A stretch of 8,834 nt of DNA, taken from the NCBI RefSeq assembly GCF_039812505.1, contig NZ_JBDIAQ010000143.1, positions 1 through 8,834 on the forward strand, read 5' to 3'. How positions within the stretch are numbered: position 1 is the first letter of the stretch; each line of letters opens with the position of its first letter. The position numbers and the translations under genes are program-made. This document shows positions 1-6,904 of this stretch, one piece after another. This DNA is from Intrasporangium_A sp039812505. Lineage in GTDB: Bacteria; Actinomycetota; Actinomycetes; Actinomycetales; Dermatophilaceae. The notes under the pieces are model-generated. The model made no database searches, had not been told where the DNA came from, and saw nothing but the letters and a program-made list of their open reading frames with translations.

Positions 1-10
1 CGGTCCGGCC

Positions 11-2518
11 TCAGCGGTCCCGGCGTGACGCCGGGAAGGCGGCCCGCGAGCCCAGCACCTCGCGCAGCTCGTGGTCGGCATCGACCAGGGACCGGCGCAC
101 GGCGGGGGTGAGGTCGTCGCGGCCGAGTGCCGCTGCACTGAGCTCGGCCGTGCGCGCGGTGTGCACCTGCGGGAAGGCGAGGGTGACGACCTGGGCGAGG
201 GCGTCCTCACCGACCCAGGCGGACATGACCGGAACCTCGGCGAAGTACCGGGCGACGTACGGCTCGACGAGCGCGTCGTCCGGCGCGGACCAGAAGCCCC
301 GGGCCAGGTGGTTCATCTCGTAGTTCGACCGGCCGCGGCGCTCCGTCAGCTGTCCCCAGGCCCACGCCTTGGCCTGCGGGTCGGGGCGGCTCGCGCGGCA
401 CATGAGCGCGTTCAGCGAGCCCTGCAAGGTGTCGTCCGTCTCGCGGAACCGCTCGATGTCGGCGTCCGACAGCGCCTCGTGCCGGGCCAGGTTGCGCACC
501 ACGATCCACCTGAAGTCGCCGTCGTCCTCGAGTCCGGGCGGCAGCCCGTGCCCGGTGGCCCAGCCGCGCAGCAGCTCCTCGTCGGAGCTCGTGCCGGCCA
601 CCAGCCGGGCGGCGGCCAGCGAGGCCGTCGAGCCCGGCTCGGCGCCCGCCAGGAGCGCGCCACCGACCGCGGCGAGCCGGCTGCGCGCTGCCGCCCGCTC
701 CTCGCGCGGGAGGAAGACCCCGACCAGCACCTGCTCGGCGTAGGCCGCCGTCCTCGTCCGGATCGACGAGTTCGGCTCACTGGCCCAGGCCGCCTCGAAG
801 ACGTCGAGCACGAGCGCGGGGGACGTCGTGGCGGTGTGCACGCCGTCGACGAGGGCCGACCAGACCACGGCCCGGGCCTGGGCGTCGGGGACCCGGCCGA
901 GCTGGGCGGGCAGCGCGCGGGCCGTCTCGTCCGACAGGACCACGCGCGCCCAGGTCAGGTCTGCCGCGTTCGGGACGAGCACCGCGGGCGCGCGTGTCCC
1001 GACGAGTCCGTCCAGCGGCGTCTCTGCCGTGGTGATCGTGGCCGTGACCCGGGCGGTCTGCTCCCCGTCGGTCCATCCGGCCACGTCCAGGGCGTGCGGC
1101 CGGTCGGCCGGGAAGGCGGCCGGCACCCGCCGCGTCATCGTGGCCGCGGCGACGCGCCCGTCCTGCACGCCCAGCTCGACCGCGATCGTGTCGCGGCCCG
1201 CGGTGAGCAGCCAGGCCTTGGCCCACGCGTCGAGGTCCTTGCCGCTGGCGTCCTGGATGGCGGCCAGGAAGTCGGCCAGGGTGCCGTTGCCGTACGCCTT
1301 GGCGGCCAGGTAGGACCGGACCCCGGCGAGGAACCGGTCGCCGCCCACGTAGGCGATCAGCTGCCGCAGCGCCGCGGCGCCCTTCGCGTAGGAGATGCCG
1401 TCGAAGTTCTGCAGTGCGCTCGTCGCGTCGAGTGCCGCGACGCCCGCGACGGGGTGGGTCGAGGGCGAGCGCTCGGCGCCATACCCCCAGACCTTGCGCA
1501 CGATCGACGAGTCGACCCAGGCGTCGGTGTACTCGGTCGCGTCGACGAGGCAGCGGTGCGACATGTACTCGGCGAACGACTCGTTGAGCCACAGGTCGTC
1601 CCACCACTGCATCGTGACGAGGTCGCCGAACCACATGTGCGACAGCTCGTGCGCGATGGTGTTGGCGCGGGTCAGCAGCTCGTCGCGGGTGGCCGCGCCG
1701 CGGTAGACGTACTGGTCGCGCAGCACGATGCAACCCGGGTTCTCCATCGCCCCGGCGTTGAACTCCGGTGCGAACACCTGGTCGTAGTCGCCGAACGGGT
1801 AGCGGATGCCGAACAGCCCGTGGAAGTAGTCGAACGACTGCTTGGTCACCGTGAAGATCTCGGCCGCGTGCCGTTCGAGCGGGTCCTTCAGCGACCGGCG
1901 GGCATGGATCGCCAGGGGTATGCCGTCGTGCTCGTCGCGCACGCACGCCCAGGGCCCGGCGCACACCGTCACGAAGTAGGTCGCCAGTGCCTTGGTCGTC
2001 GCCAGGGCCCACTCCCCCGGCGCGGTCCGGGTGGCCACGCCGTTGCCGACGACCGACCACTCCCGAGGCGCGTGCACGGTGACGTCGTAGGGCGCCTTCA
2101 GGTCGGGCTGGTCGAAGCAGGCGAAGACGCTCGGCGCGGCGTCGAGGAAGAGGTGCCCGTAGACGTAGTTCTGCCCGTCGGCCGGGTCGGTGGCCCGGTG
2201 CAGTCCCTGCCCGTCGTGGCTGTAGCTCATGCTCGCCTCGACGACCAGCTCGTTCACTGCTGCCAGACCCGGCAGCGGCAGGCGGCCGTCGACGACGGTG
2301 GCCGGGTCGAGGTCACGGCCGTTGAGGCGGGCCGAGGCGACCTCGCGGGCCTTGACGTCGACCCAGCTGTCGGCACCCGGCGAGCCGCTCGTGAAGCGGA
2401 CCGTCGCGACCGACCCGAAGACCTCGGCGCCGCGGTCGAGGTCGAGGTGGACGGCATACGAGACGACGTGGACCAGCGCGGAGCGCTCGCGCGCCTCGGC
2501 CAGGGTCAGACTGCGCAT
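11..2518 (-). CDS. pepN: Aminopeptidase N, M1 family zinc metallopeptidase (S. lividans PepN type)
   Basis: This 835-residue protein should remove N-terminal amino acids from peptides in the cytoplasm, the last step of protein turnover. The N-terminal beta domain leads to the exopeptidase motif GAMEN at residues 256-260. The zinc site follows: HELSH with His290, catalytic Glu291 and His294, then the third ligand Glu313 in LNESFAEY. Tyr377 in the NFDGISYAKG stretch fits the transition-state tyrosine. The region from about residue 520 to the end resembles the helical ERAP1-like C-terminal domain. The length matches the Streptomyces lividans PepN subfamily (about 830-860). No signal peptide or membrane segment is visible. 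The ATG at 2518 is chosen because the family usually begins a few residues before the LTLAEARERSALV-like stretch; AGG lies 9 nt upstream as a weak ribosome site. It follows htpX after 88 bases and may be read through from it or have its own promoter. All catalytic residues are intact. Confidence 0.97.
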   Translation of the reverse strand: MRSLTLAEARERSALVHVVSYAVHLDLDRGAEVFGSVATVRFTSGSPGADSWVDVKAREVASARLNGRDLDPATVVDGRLPLPGLAAVNELVVEASMSYSHDGQGLHRATDPADGQNYVYGHLFLDAAPSVFACFDQPDLKAPYDVTVHAPREWSVVGNGVATRTAPGEWALATTKALATYFVTVCAGPWACVRDEHDGIPLAIHARRSLKDPLERHAAEIFTVTKQSFDYFHGLFGIRYPFGDYDQVFAPEFNAGAMENPGCIVLRDQYVYRGAATRDELLTRANTIAHELSHMWFGDLVTMQWWDDLWLNESFAEYMSHRCLVDATEYTDAWVDSSIVRKVWGYGAERSPSTHPVAGVAALDATSALQNFDGISYAKGAAALRQLIAYVGGDRFLAGVRSYLAAKAYGNGTLADFLAAIQDASGKDLDAWAKAWLLTAGRDTIAVELGVQDGRVAAATMTRRVPAAFPADRPHALDVAGWTDGEQTARVTATITTAETPLDGLVGTRAPAVLVPNAADLTWARVVLSDETARALPAQLGRVPDAQARAVVWSALVDGVHTATTSPALVLDVFEAAWASEPNSSIRTRTAAYAEQVLVGVFLPREERAAARSRLAAVGGALLAGAEPGSTASLAAARLVAGTSSDEELLRGWATGHGLPPGLEDDGDFRWIVVRNLARHEALSDADIERFRETDDTLQGSLNALMCRASRPDPQAKAWAWGQLTERRGRSNYEMNHLARGFWSAPDDALVEPYVARYFAEVPVMSAWVGEDALAQVVTLAFPQVHTARTAELSAAALGRDDLTPAVRRSLVDADHELREVLGSRAAFPASRRDR

Positions 2519-2577
2519 GTGGGCGAGCCTGCCAGATGGCCCGGCCCGGCGGCGGCTCAGTGACGGACGATTGTGCG

Positions 2578-2602
2578 CCGGCCCTCGCCGGTGCTCGGCC
2601 GG
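2578..2602 (-). terminator. Weak GC hairpin just after htpX (possible terminator)
   Basis: CCGGCC (2578-2583) and GGCCGG (2597-2602) can pair as a 6-bp stem around a 13-nt loop, starting 4 nt past the htpX stop codon. There is no T tract, and such stems arise easily by chance at this GC content. It could be a weak transcription end or processing site between htpX and pepN. The rest of the 88-base gap (2519-2606) shows no clear promoter; CACAAT on the minus strand is only a loose -10 match. Confidence 0.22.
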
Positions 2603-2606
2603 GGTG

Positions 2607-3476
2607 TCACTGCGGTCGTCCCGCCATGCCCTCGAGCCGGGAGATCCGCTGGTCCATCGGCGGGTGCGTGGCGAAGAGCCGGGAGACGTCCTGGGCCCGG
2701 AACGGGTTGGCGATCATCATGTGGCTCGCGTTGACGATGTCCTGCTGCGGGGCGAGCGGGGCGCGCTGCACGCCGGACTCGAGCTTGCGCAGCGCGGACG
2801 CGAGCGCGAGCGGGTCACCGGTCAGCCGGGCGCCGTCCTCGTCGGCGTCGTACTCGCGGGTGCGGCTGATCGCCATCTGGATCATCATCGCGGCCAGTGG
2901 TGCCAGCAGGCTCATGGCCAGCAGCGCGATCGGGTTGGGGCGGTTCTCGTCGGAGCCGCCGCCACCGAACATGCCGAAGAACATGAGCATCTGTCCGATG
3001 GCGGTGATGACTCCGGCGATCGCGGCGGCGACCGAGCTGGTGAGGATGTCACGGTTGTAGACGTGCATCAGCTCGTGGCCGAGCACGCCGCGCAGCTCGC
3101 GCTCGTCGAGCAGCTGCAGGATGCCCTCGGTGCAGCAGACCGCGGCGTGCTTCGGGCTGCGGCCGGTCGCGAAGGCGTTCGGCGCCTGCGTCGGTGAGAC
3201 GTAGAGGCGCGGCATCGGCTTGCCGGCCCTGGTCGACAGCTCGCGGACGATCCGGTACATGGCCGGGGCCTGGGCCTCGGAGACGGGGTAGGCGTGCATG
3301 GCGCGGATCGCGAGCTTGTCGGAGTTCCAGTACCCGTAGGCGGTGGTCACGACGCCGATGAGCGCGAAGAACCAGATGTAGCGCCCACCGCCGATCAGCG
3401 AGCCGAGGCCGAGCAGCAGCACCCAGATGGCGCCGAACAGGGCAACGGTCTTCAGCCCGTTGAAGTGGTTGCGCAT
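2607..3476 (-). CDS. htpX: HtpX-type membrane zinc protease (M48B)
   Basis: This 289-residue integral membrane endopeptidase is expected to cleave damaged or misfolded membrane proteins; E. coli HtpX has 293 residues. The N-terminus MRNHFNGLKT matches the family opening. Hydrophobic segments lie at about 10-30, 33-50, 144-170 and 181-203. The catalytic motif HELMH gives zinc ligands His134 and His138 and catalytic Glu135. The third ligand is probably Glu208 in SRTREYDAD, and the C-terminal ATHPPMDQRISRL stretch is typical. The frame stays open upstream to an ATG at 3674, but that extension only translates tandem repeats, so the ATG at 3476 is the start. No good Shine-Dalgarno precedes it; GGAC 11 nt away is poor. 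A candidate ECF promoter would place transcription start at or very near this ATG, which suggests a leaderless message. It lies 315 bases after nuoN and 88 before pepN, all in the same direction. Confidence 0.96.
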   Translation of the reverse strand: MRNHFNGLKTVALFGAIWVLLLGLGSLIGGGRYIWFFALIGVVTTAYGYWNSDKLAIRAMHAYPVSEAQAPAMYRIVRELSTRAGKPMPRLYVSPTQAPNAFATGRSPKHAAVCCTEGILQLLDERELRGVLGHELMHVYNRDILTSSVAAAIAGVITAIGQMLMFFGMFGGGGSDENRPNPIALLAMSLLAPLAAMMIQMAISRTREYDADEDGARLTGDPLALASALRKLESGVQRAPLAPQQDIVNASHMMIANPFRAQDVSRLFATHPPMDQRISRLEGMAGRPQ

Positions 3477-3479
3477 GAT

Positions 3480-3512
3480 CGTTGAACGTCCGACCACCGG
3501 GCCCCGTTCCTC
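3480..3512 (-). promoter_or_regulatory. Candidate ECF-sigma promoter of htpX (GGAAC-N17-CGTT)
   Basis: On the minus strand, GGAAC (3510-3506) is followed after exactly 17 nt by CGTT (3488-3485). Group IV (ECF) sigma factors such as mycobacterial SigE and SigH use a GGAAC-like -35 and a CGTT-like -10 at about this spacing. The A of the htpX ATG (3476) lies 8 nt past CGTT, a usual distance to a start point, so the transcript could be leaderless. CGTT also sits in a short palindrome, CGTT-G-AACG (3480-3488). The match is by eye. GGAAC is part of a repeat, so chance agreement is possible. Confidence 0.42.
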
Positions 3513-3563
3513 GTTCCCCGTTCCCCCCGTTCCTCGTTCCTCGTTCCTCGTTCCTCGTTCCCC
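3506..3563. repeat. Heptamer tandem repeat, eight GTTCCTC-type units
   Basis: Eight units run head to tail: GTTCCTC, GTTCCCC, GTTCCCCCC (a 9-base variant), four GTTCCTC, then GTTCCCC. On the minus strand each unit ends in GGAAC, so the htpX upstream region carries eight GGAAC boxes, six of them at exact 7-bp steps apart from the 9-base unit. The array lies directly against the first 21-bp unit with no gap. Seven is not a multiple of three, so a change in unit number would shift any frame crossing it. Repeats of this kind can vary by strand slippage. Confidence 0.95.
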
Positions 3564-3647
3564 GACATCGAGCGTGCACCAGTCGACATCGAGCGTGCAC
3601 CGATCGACATCGAGCGTGCACCAATCGGCATCGAGCGTGCACCGATC
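3564..3647. repeat. 21-bp tandem array B, four units
   Basis: There are four perfect-length 21-bp units at 3564-3584, 3585-3605, 3606-3626 and 3627-3647. Each begins GACATCGAGCG (GGCATCGAGCG in the fourth) and ends TGCACC followed by AGTC, GATC, AATC or GATC. Differences cluster in the last four bases and the second base. Each unit carries the palindrome GTGCAC. Twenty-one bases is two helical turns, so the units would present the same face to a bound protein, but no binding protein is identified. There are no unique spacers, so it is not a CRISPR. Confidence 0.96.
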
Positions 3648-3716
3648 GACAGGCGCGTCCGCCGCAGGTGGCAACGGTCGGTCGCCCGACAGAACCGGTC
3701 CTGCACTGTCGATCGG
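3642..3716. repeat. 11-bp perfect inverted repeat joining the two 21-bp arrays
   Basis: CCGATCGACAG at 3642-3652 is the exact reverse complement of CTGTCGATCGG at 3706-3716, with 53 bases between. The left arm spans the end of array B and the right arm lies in the first unit of array C. The 10-base core also occurs at 3600-3609 in array B and, inverted, at 3728-3737 in array C, so several alternative pairings are possible. In RNA from the nuo operon this could fold into a long-range stem. Confidence 0.6.
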
Positions 3717-3790
3717 GATTGCTGCACTGTCGATCGGGATTGCTGCACTGTCGATCAGGATTGCTGCACTGTCGATGATGCACTGCCGAT
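3701..3790. repeat. 21-bp tandem array C, three full units plus two truncated
   Basis: Units at 3701-3721 and 3722-3742 are identical, and 3743-3763 differs by one base (GATCAGG for GATCGGG). Each begins CTGCACTGTCGATC and ends GGGATTG. A truncated unit (CTGCACTGTCGATGA, 3764-3778) and a final TGCACTGCCGAT (3779-3790) follow. The array ends one base before the nuoN stop codon at 3792-3794. It has the same 21-bp period as array B but a different sequence, sharing the core CCGATCGACA only in inverted orientation. Confidence 0.95.
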
Positions 3791-3791
3791 G

Positions 3792-5420
3792 TCAGGTGCC
3801 GAACAGCCCGAGCAGCAGCTGCGGCTGGACGCTGACCACGACCAGGACGAGCCCGCTGGCGACCAGCGCCACCTGGACCGCGAGCCGCGGCCGTCCCGGC
3901 AGGACCACGCCGTCCGCCGGTTGCCCAGCAGCGCCGGGCTGCGTCGCAGCCGCCAGCACCTCGGGCTCCACGGGGTTGACCACGGGCCGCAGCCAGCGCA
4001 GGTAGACCGCGACGCCGAGCACGGCGTTGCCGGCCGCGACCAGCGCCAGCCAGACCCAGCCCTCGGAGACTACCGGGCGGAACGCGACGATCTTCCCGAC
4101 CAGCCCGATCACCCCCGGCGGCAGCCCGGCCAGGGAGGTCAGGGCCAGCGCGAGCGCACCCGCCTGCCACGGGCTGCGCTGCCACAGGCCCGCGTATGCC
4201 GCCATCCCCCGCCCGCGCGCCCCGACCTGCTGCACGGTGTGGGCCACGACCGCGAAGGCGACGAGGGTGGCGGCGACATACGTGAGCAGGTAGATCCCTG
4301 AGGAGCGCTGCCCGAGCGGGGAGACGCTGACCAGCGGCAGGACCACCCAGCCGGCCTGGGCCACCGTCGACCAGGCGAGCAGGCGTACCACGTCGTCCTG
4401 CCGCAGCGCCATGACGTTGCCGAGCGTCATGGTCACCGCCGAGACGACCGCAACGGCGAGCAGGCCGGGGGCGCCGAGGCGCGCGAGCGCCTGCACGACC
4501 ACCAGCAGGGCGGCCAGCGCGCCGATCTTCGAGACGGTGGCCAGGAAGGTCGCGACCGCGGGGGTGGAGCCGGCGTAGGCGGTCGGCGTCCACGCGTGGA
4601 ACGGCACCAGGGAGAGCTTGAAGCCGAGCCCGGCCAGGATCACCACCAGCGCGAGCGAGAGCAGCGCCACGGACGGCGGCGTCACCGACGCCGCGGCCCC
4701 GGCGACCTCGACGCCGGCCGGGACCGGTCCGGCCGCGAGCGCCGCGTCGGGGCTGAAGAAGGGCGCGCCGGTCGCGAGGAACCACAGCGCGGCCCCGACC
4801 GCGAGCAGCGCGAAGGAGACGAGCGAGGTGACCAGCAGCTGCATCGCCCCGGCGAGGGCCGCCCGGGTGCCGGGCAGCGCGACCAGGGCGATGACCGGCA
4901 GGGTCGCCAGCTCCAGGGCGACCAGCCAGGTGCCGATGTCGCGGCTCGCGGCGACCACGACCGTGCCGGTCAGGGCGGTCAGGAACAGGACCGCCTCGAC
5001 CGGCTCCCGGGTCGTCTCGCCGGTCCGGGCCCGGGCCACGGGCCAGGCCAGCGCCAGGCACACCGCGGCGGCGAGCCCCGCGCCGAGCTGCAGGCTGCTG
5101 CCGAGGGCGCCGGCCCGCCAGAGGCACTCCAAGGCGGCCATGGCCGAGGAGTACGGCACCGGCCCGGAGCCGGAGGGCGACCCGCCGCCCGGTGAGAACC
5201 AGCCCAGGCCCAAGCAGAGCGTGGTGCGGGCCGTGCCGGCCCCGGCGGCGACACCCGGCAGGGCGGCAGCCGCGGCACCGAGCGAGGCGACGACGGCGAC
5301 GGCATACGGCAGGCCTCTCAGCCGGGGCGCGACCAGGTCGGCGACGAGCACCACGAGCACCCCGGCCAGCGGGAGCAGCGCCGGCAGCAGCGTCCCGACG
5401 TCGACGGCGAGGCCGCTCAC
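3792..5420 (-). CDS. nuoN: NADH-quinone oxidoreductase (complex I) membrane subunit N
   Basis: This is one of three antiporter-like channel subunits of the complex I membrane arm, moving protons as quinone is reduced. It has 542 residues against 485 in E. coli. Residues expected for proton transfer are present: Glu170 in VALELATLP, Lys268 in AGLGFKLS, His275 in VPFHAW, Lys298 in TVSKIG and Lys443 in GLVGKIVAF. The many hydrophobic segments fit about 14 helices. The extra length lies in a Gly/Ser-rich loop (about 72-92), a small-residue loop (about 215-248) and a polar linker (about 480-510). The start is GTG at 5420, sharing GTGA with the nuoM stop; AGGCGG lies 7 nt upstream. A longer frame reaching 6491 is only the nuoM shadow. 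The usual WTPD-x-Y-x-GAP motif reads WTPTAYAGST here, and the LELATLP context differs from the common LE-x-LSLP. It is the last gene of the operon; the stop abuts a tandem repeat. Confidence 0.95.
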   Translation of the reverse strand: MSGLAVDVGTLLPALLPLAGVLVVLVADLVAPRLRGLPYAVAVVASLGAAAAALPGVAAGAGTARTTLCLGLGWFSPGGGSPSGSGPVPYSSAMAALECLWRAGALGSSLQLGAGLAAAVCLALAWPVARARTGETTREPVEAVLFLTALTGTVVVAASRDIGTWLVALELATLPVIALVALPGTRAALAGAMQLLVTSLVSFALLAVGAALWFLATGAPFFSPDAALAAGPVPAGVEVAGAAASVTPPSVALLSLALVVILAGLGFKLSLVPFHAWTPTAYAGSTPAVATFLATVSKIGALAALLVVVQALARLGAPGLLAVAVVSAVTMTLGNVMALRQDDVVRLLAWSTVAQAGWVVLPLVSVSPLGQRSSGIYLLTYVAATLVAFAVVAHTVQQVGARGRGMAAYAGLWQRSPWQAGALALALTSLAGLPPGVIGLVGKIVAFRPVVSEGWVWLALVAAGNAVLGVAVYLRWLRPVVNPVEPEVLAAATQPGAAGQPADGVVLPGRPRLAVQVALVASGLVLVVVSVQPQLLLGLFGT

Positions 5421-6904
5421 CGGCGCACCGCCTGCAGCAGGCCGGCCGCGTCGGCGTTCGACAGGTGCAGCAGCAGCTGCGGTCCGACGCCGAGCACGAC
5501 GGTGGCGCCGACGAGCGCGACGACGACCCCGTGCCGTACCCCGCGCAGGTCGCGCACCGGGGCCGCGGCCGGGTCGCCACCCTCCCCCGACCAGACGATC
5601 CGGATTACGCGCACCGCGTAGCCGGCCGCGATGGCCATCCCGACGGCCCCGAGCACGACGCAGACCCGGAAGAGCACCACGGGGCGCCCGGGCGCCGGGA
5701 ACCACGCGGCGTACAGGGCGAGGAACTCTCCCCAGAAGCTGACCAGGCCCGGCAGCCCGAGCGCCGCGGCGAAGCCGAACACCAACGGCAGCCCGAAGCG
5801 GGGCGCGGTGTCGCGCAGGGCGGCCCGCGCGACGGACAGGTCGGCCGAGCCCCACTGCTCCTTGAGGTCGCCGACGACGAGGAAGAGCAGCGCCGCGACG
5901 ACGCCGTGCGCGATGTTGCCGAACAGCGCGGCCTGCAGCCCGGTGTGGCTGCCGGAGGCGAGGGCCAGCACGACGAAGCCCATGTGCGCCACCGACGAGT
6001 AGGCCACCAGCCGTTTGAGGTCGCGCTCGACGAGGCAGACCAGGCCGCCCCAGACGATCCCCACCACACCGAGCACGGCCAGCACCGGTGAGAGGGTCGC
6101 CACCCCGTCCGGCACGTTGGCCACGGCGAGCCGGACGATGCCGTAGGTGCCCATCTTGAGCAGCACGGCCGCGAGCAGGACCGACCCGGCCGTCGGGGCG
6201 ATCGTGTGCGCCGCCGGCAGCCAGGTGTGCAGCGGCCAGATCGGCACCTTGATGCCGAGACCGGCCAGCAGCAGCGCGGCGATGGCGACCTGCACGCCGT
6301 GGGGCAGGCCCCGGCCGTGGGCGGCGGCGAGCACCTCGAGGTCGGAGGTGCCCGAGCGCTGGACGAGGAAGAGGATGCCCACGAGCATCAGCGTCGAGCC
6401 GAGCACGGTGAAGAAGATGAACCGCCCGGCCGCGTCGGCCCGCACGGCGTCGGCGCGGTGGTGGTCGCCGAACCGGCGGATCAGGACCCACATCGGGACC
6501 AGGACGACCTCGAACCCGACGAAGAACAGCAGTGCGTCACGGGTCAGGAAGGTGCCCAGGGCGCCGGCCTCGACGAGCAGGACGCACCCGAGCAGGGTCG
6601 AGCGGGTGCCGCCCTCAGGCGGGGGTCCGTGCAGGGTGTGCAACACGATGCCGAGGGTGAGCAGCACGGTGAGCAGGATCAGCGCGATCGAGATGCCGTC
6701 GGGGGCCAGGTGCCACCGGATGCCGAGGGCCCGGACCCACATGACGTCGACCTCGAGCCGCAGCACGCAGACCACGACGGCCAGGCCGGCGGTGACGACC
6801 GACGCGACCAGCGCGATCGCCCCGTCGGCCGCCGAGGCCGGCGGTATGGCCAGCAGCAGGATCGCCGCGACGAGCGGGACCAGCACGAGGATCGTCACCG
6901 CCAT
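5417..6904 (-). CDS. nuoM: NADH-quinone oxidoreductase (complex I) membrane subunit M
   Basis: This 495-residue subunit is the middle antiporter-like proton channel of the complex I membrane arm (E. coli NuoM has 509). Key ionisable residues are conserved: Glu132 in GFEVVLVPMW, Lys219 in GLGIKVPIWPLH, His226, Lys250 in AAVLLKMGTYG, Lys297 in RDLKRLVAYSS, His307 and Glu393 in SFWGEFLALY. The motif WLPAAHTIAPTAGSV is the family signature. About 14 hydrophobic helices are visible. The ATG at 6904 is chosen because MAVTILVLVP is a normal hydrophobic NuoM opening and GGGGG lies 7 nt upstream. The same frame stays open to 7507, but that stretch is arginine-rich shadow of nuoL. It overlaps the nuoL end by 10 bases and shares GTGA with the nuoN start. 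FEVVLVPMWVLIRRFGD and the following AAGRFIFFTVLGSTLML differ from the commonest actinobacterial form, hinting at a variant complex I. Confidence 0.95.
   Translation of the reverse strand: MAVTILVLVPLVAAILLLAIPPASAADGAIALVASVVTAGLAVVVCVLRLEVDVMWVRALGIRWHLAPDGISIALILLTVLLTLGIVLHTLHGPPPEGGTRSTLLGCVLLVEAGALGTFLTRDALLFFVGFEVVLVPMWVLIRRFGDHHRADAVRADAAGRFIFFTVLGSTLMLVGILFLVQRSGTSDLEVLAAAHGRGLPHGVQVAIAALLLAGLGIKVPIWPLHTWLPAAHTIAPTAGSVLLAAVLLKMGTYGIVRLAVANVPDGVATLSPVLAVLGVVGIVWGGLVCLVERDLKRLVAYSSVAHMGFVVLALASGSHTGLQAALFGNIAHGVVAALLFLVVGDLKEQWGSADLSVARAALRDTAPRFGLPLVFGFAAALGLPGLVSFWGEFLALYAAWFPAPGRPVVLFRVCVVLGAVGMAIAAGYAVRVIRIVWSGEGGDPAAAPVRDLRGVRHGVVVALVGATVVLGVGPQLLLHLSNADAAGLLQAVRR
5428..5433 (-). 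promoter_or_regulatory. Ribosome binding site of nuoN
   Basis: AGGCGG on the minus strand lies 7 nt before the GTG at 5420, inside the nuoM coding region. With the GTGA overlap it supports this GTG as the true start. Confidence 0.55.

Larger units (their letters stand above)
3477..3791. other. Repeat-filled intergenic region between nuoN and htpX
   Basis: These 315 bases hold no convincing gene. In plus-strand order they contain about 29 bases with a candidate htpX promoter, a heptamer array, a 21-bp tandem array, a 53-base spacer, and a second 21-bp array ending at the nuoN stop codon. The spacer has a small hairpin, GTCGG/CCGAC, at 3677-3690. The region has no TA dinucleotide at all, so a classic TANNNT -10 box is impossible here. 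Open frames crossing it give only repetitive peptides such as RCTLDVDWCTLDV and are best read as non-coding. Confidence 0.9.

Noticed and set aside
71..2563. Plus-strand 830-codon open frame opposite pepN
   Set aside because: It is a low-complexity Arg/Gly/Val-rich antisense shadow, expected at this GC content. The minus strand has intact M1 motifs.
2229..3197. Plus-strand frame opposite the pepN start and htpX
   Set aside because: It spans two real minus-strand genes and their gap, and shows no motif or ribosome site worth noting.
3564..3790. CRISPR array
   Set aside because: Units are contiguous 21-bp copies with no unique spacers, and no cas gene is near.
3049..5580. 843-codon minus-strand frame crossing htpX, the repeats and nuoN
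   Set aside because: It has no family motif, is Arg/Ala-rich, and lies out of frame with the recognisable HtpX and NuoN.
4596..6091. Plus-strand frames (4596-5195, 4618-5742, 5192-6091) opposite nuoN and nuoM
   Set aside because: They have biased Arg/Gly/Glu/Gln composition typical of antisense frames of hydrophobic membrane genes.
5421..6491. Long N-terminal extension of nuoN making an 899-residue protein
   Set aside because: The added part is an Arg/Pro-rich shadow of nuoM. A normal hydrophobic NuoN N-terminus starts at the GTG at 5420.
5417..6904. Frameshift or gene-fusion signal at the nuoL/nuoM/nuoN junctions
   Set aside because: The 10- and 4-base overlaps are normal coupled junctions; each protein has complete termini.
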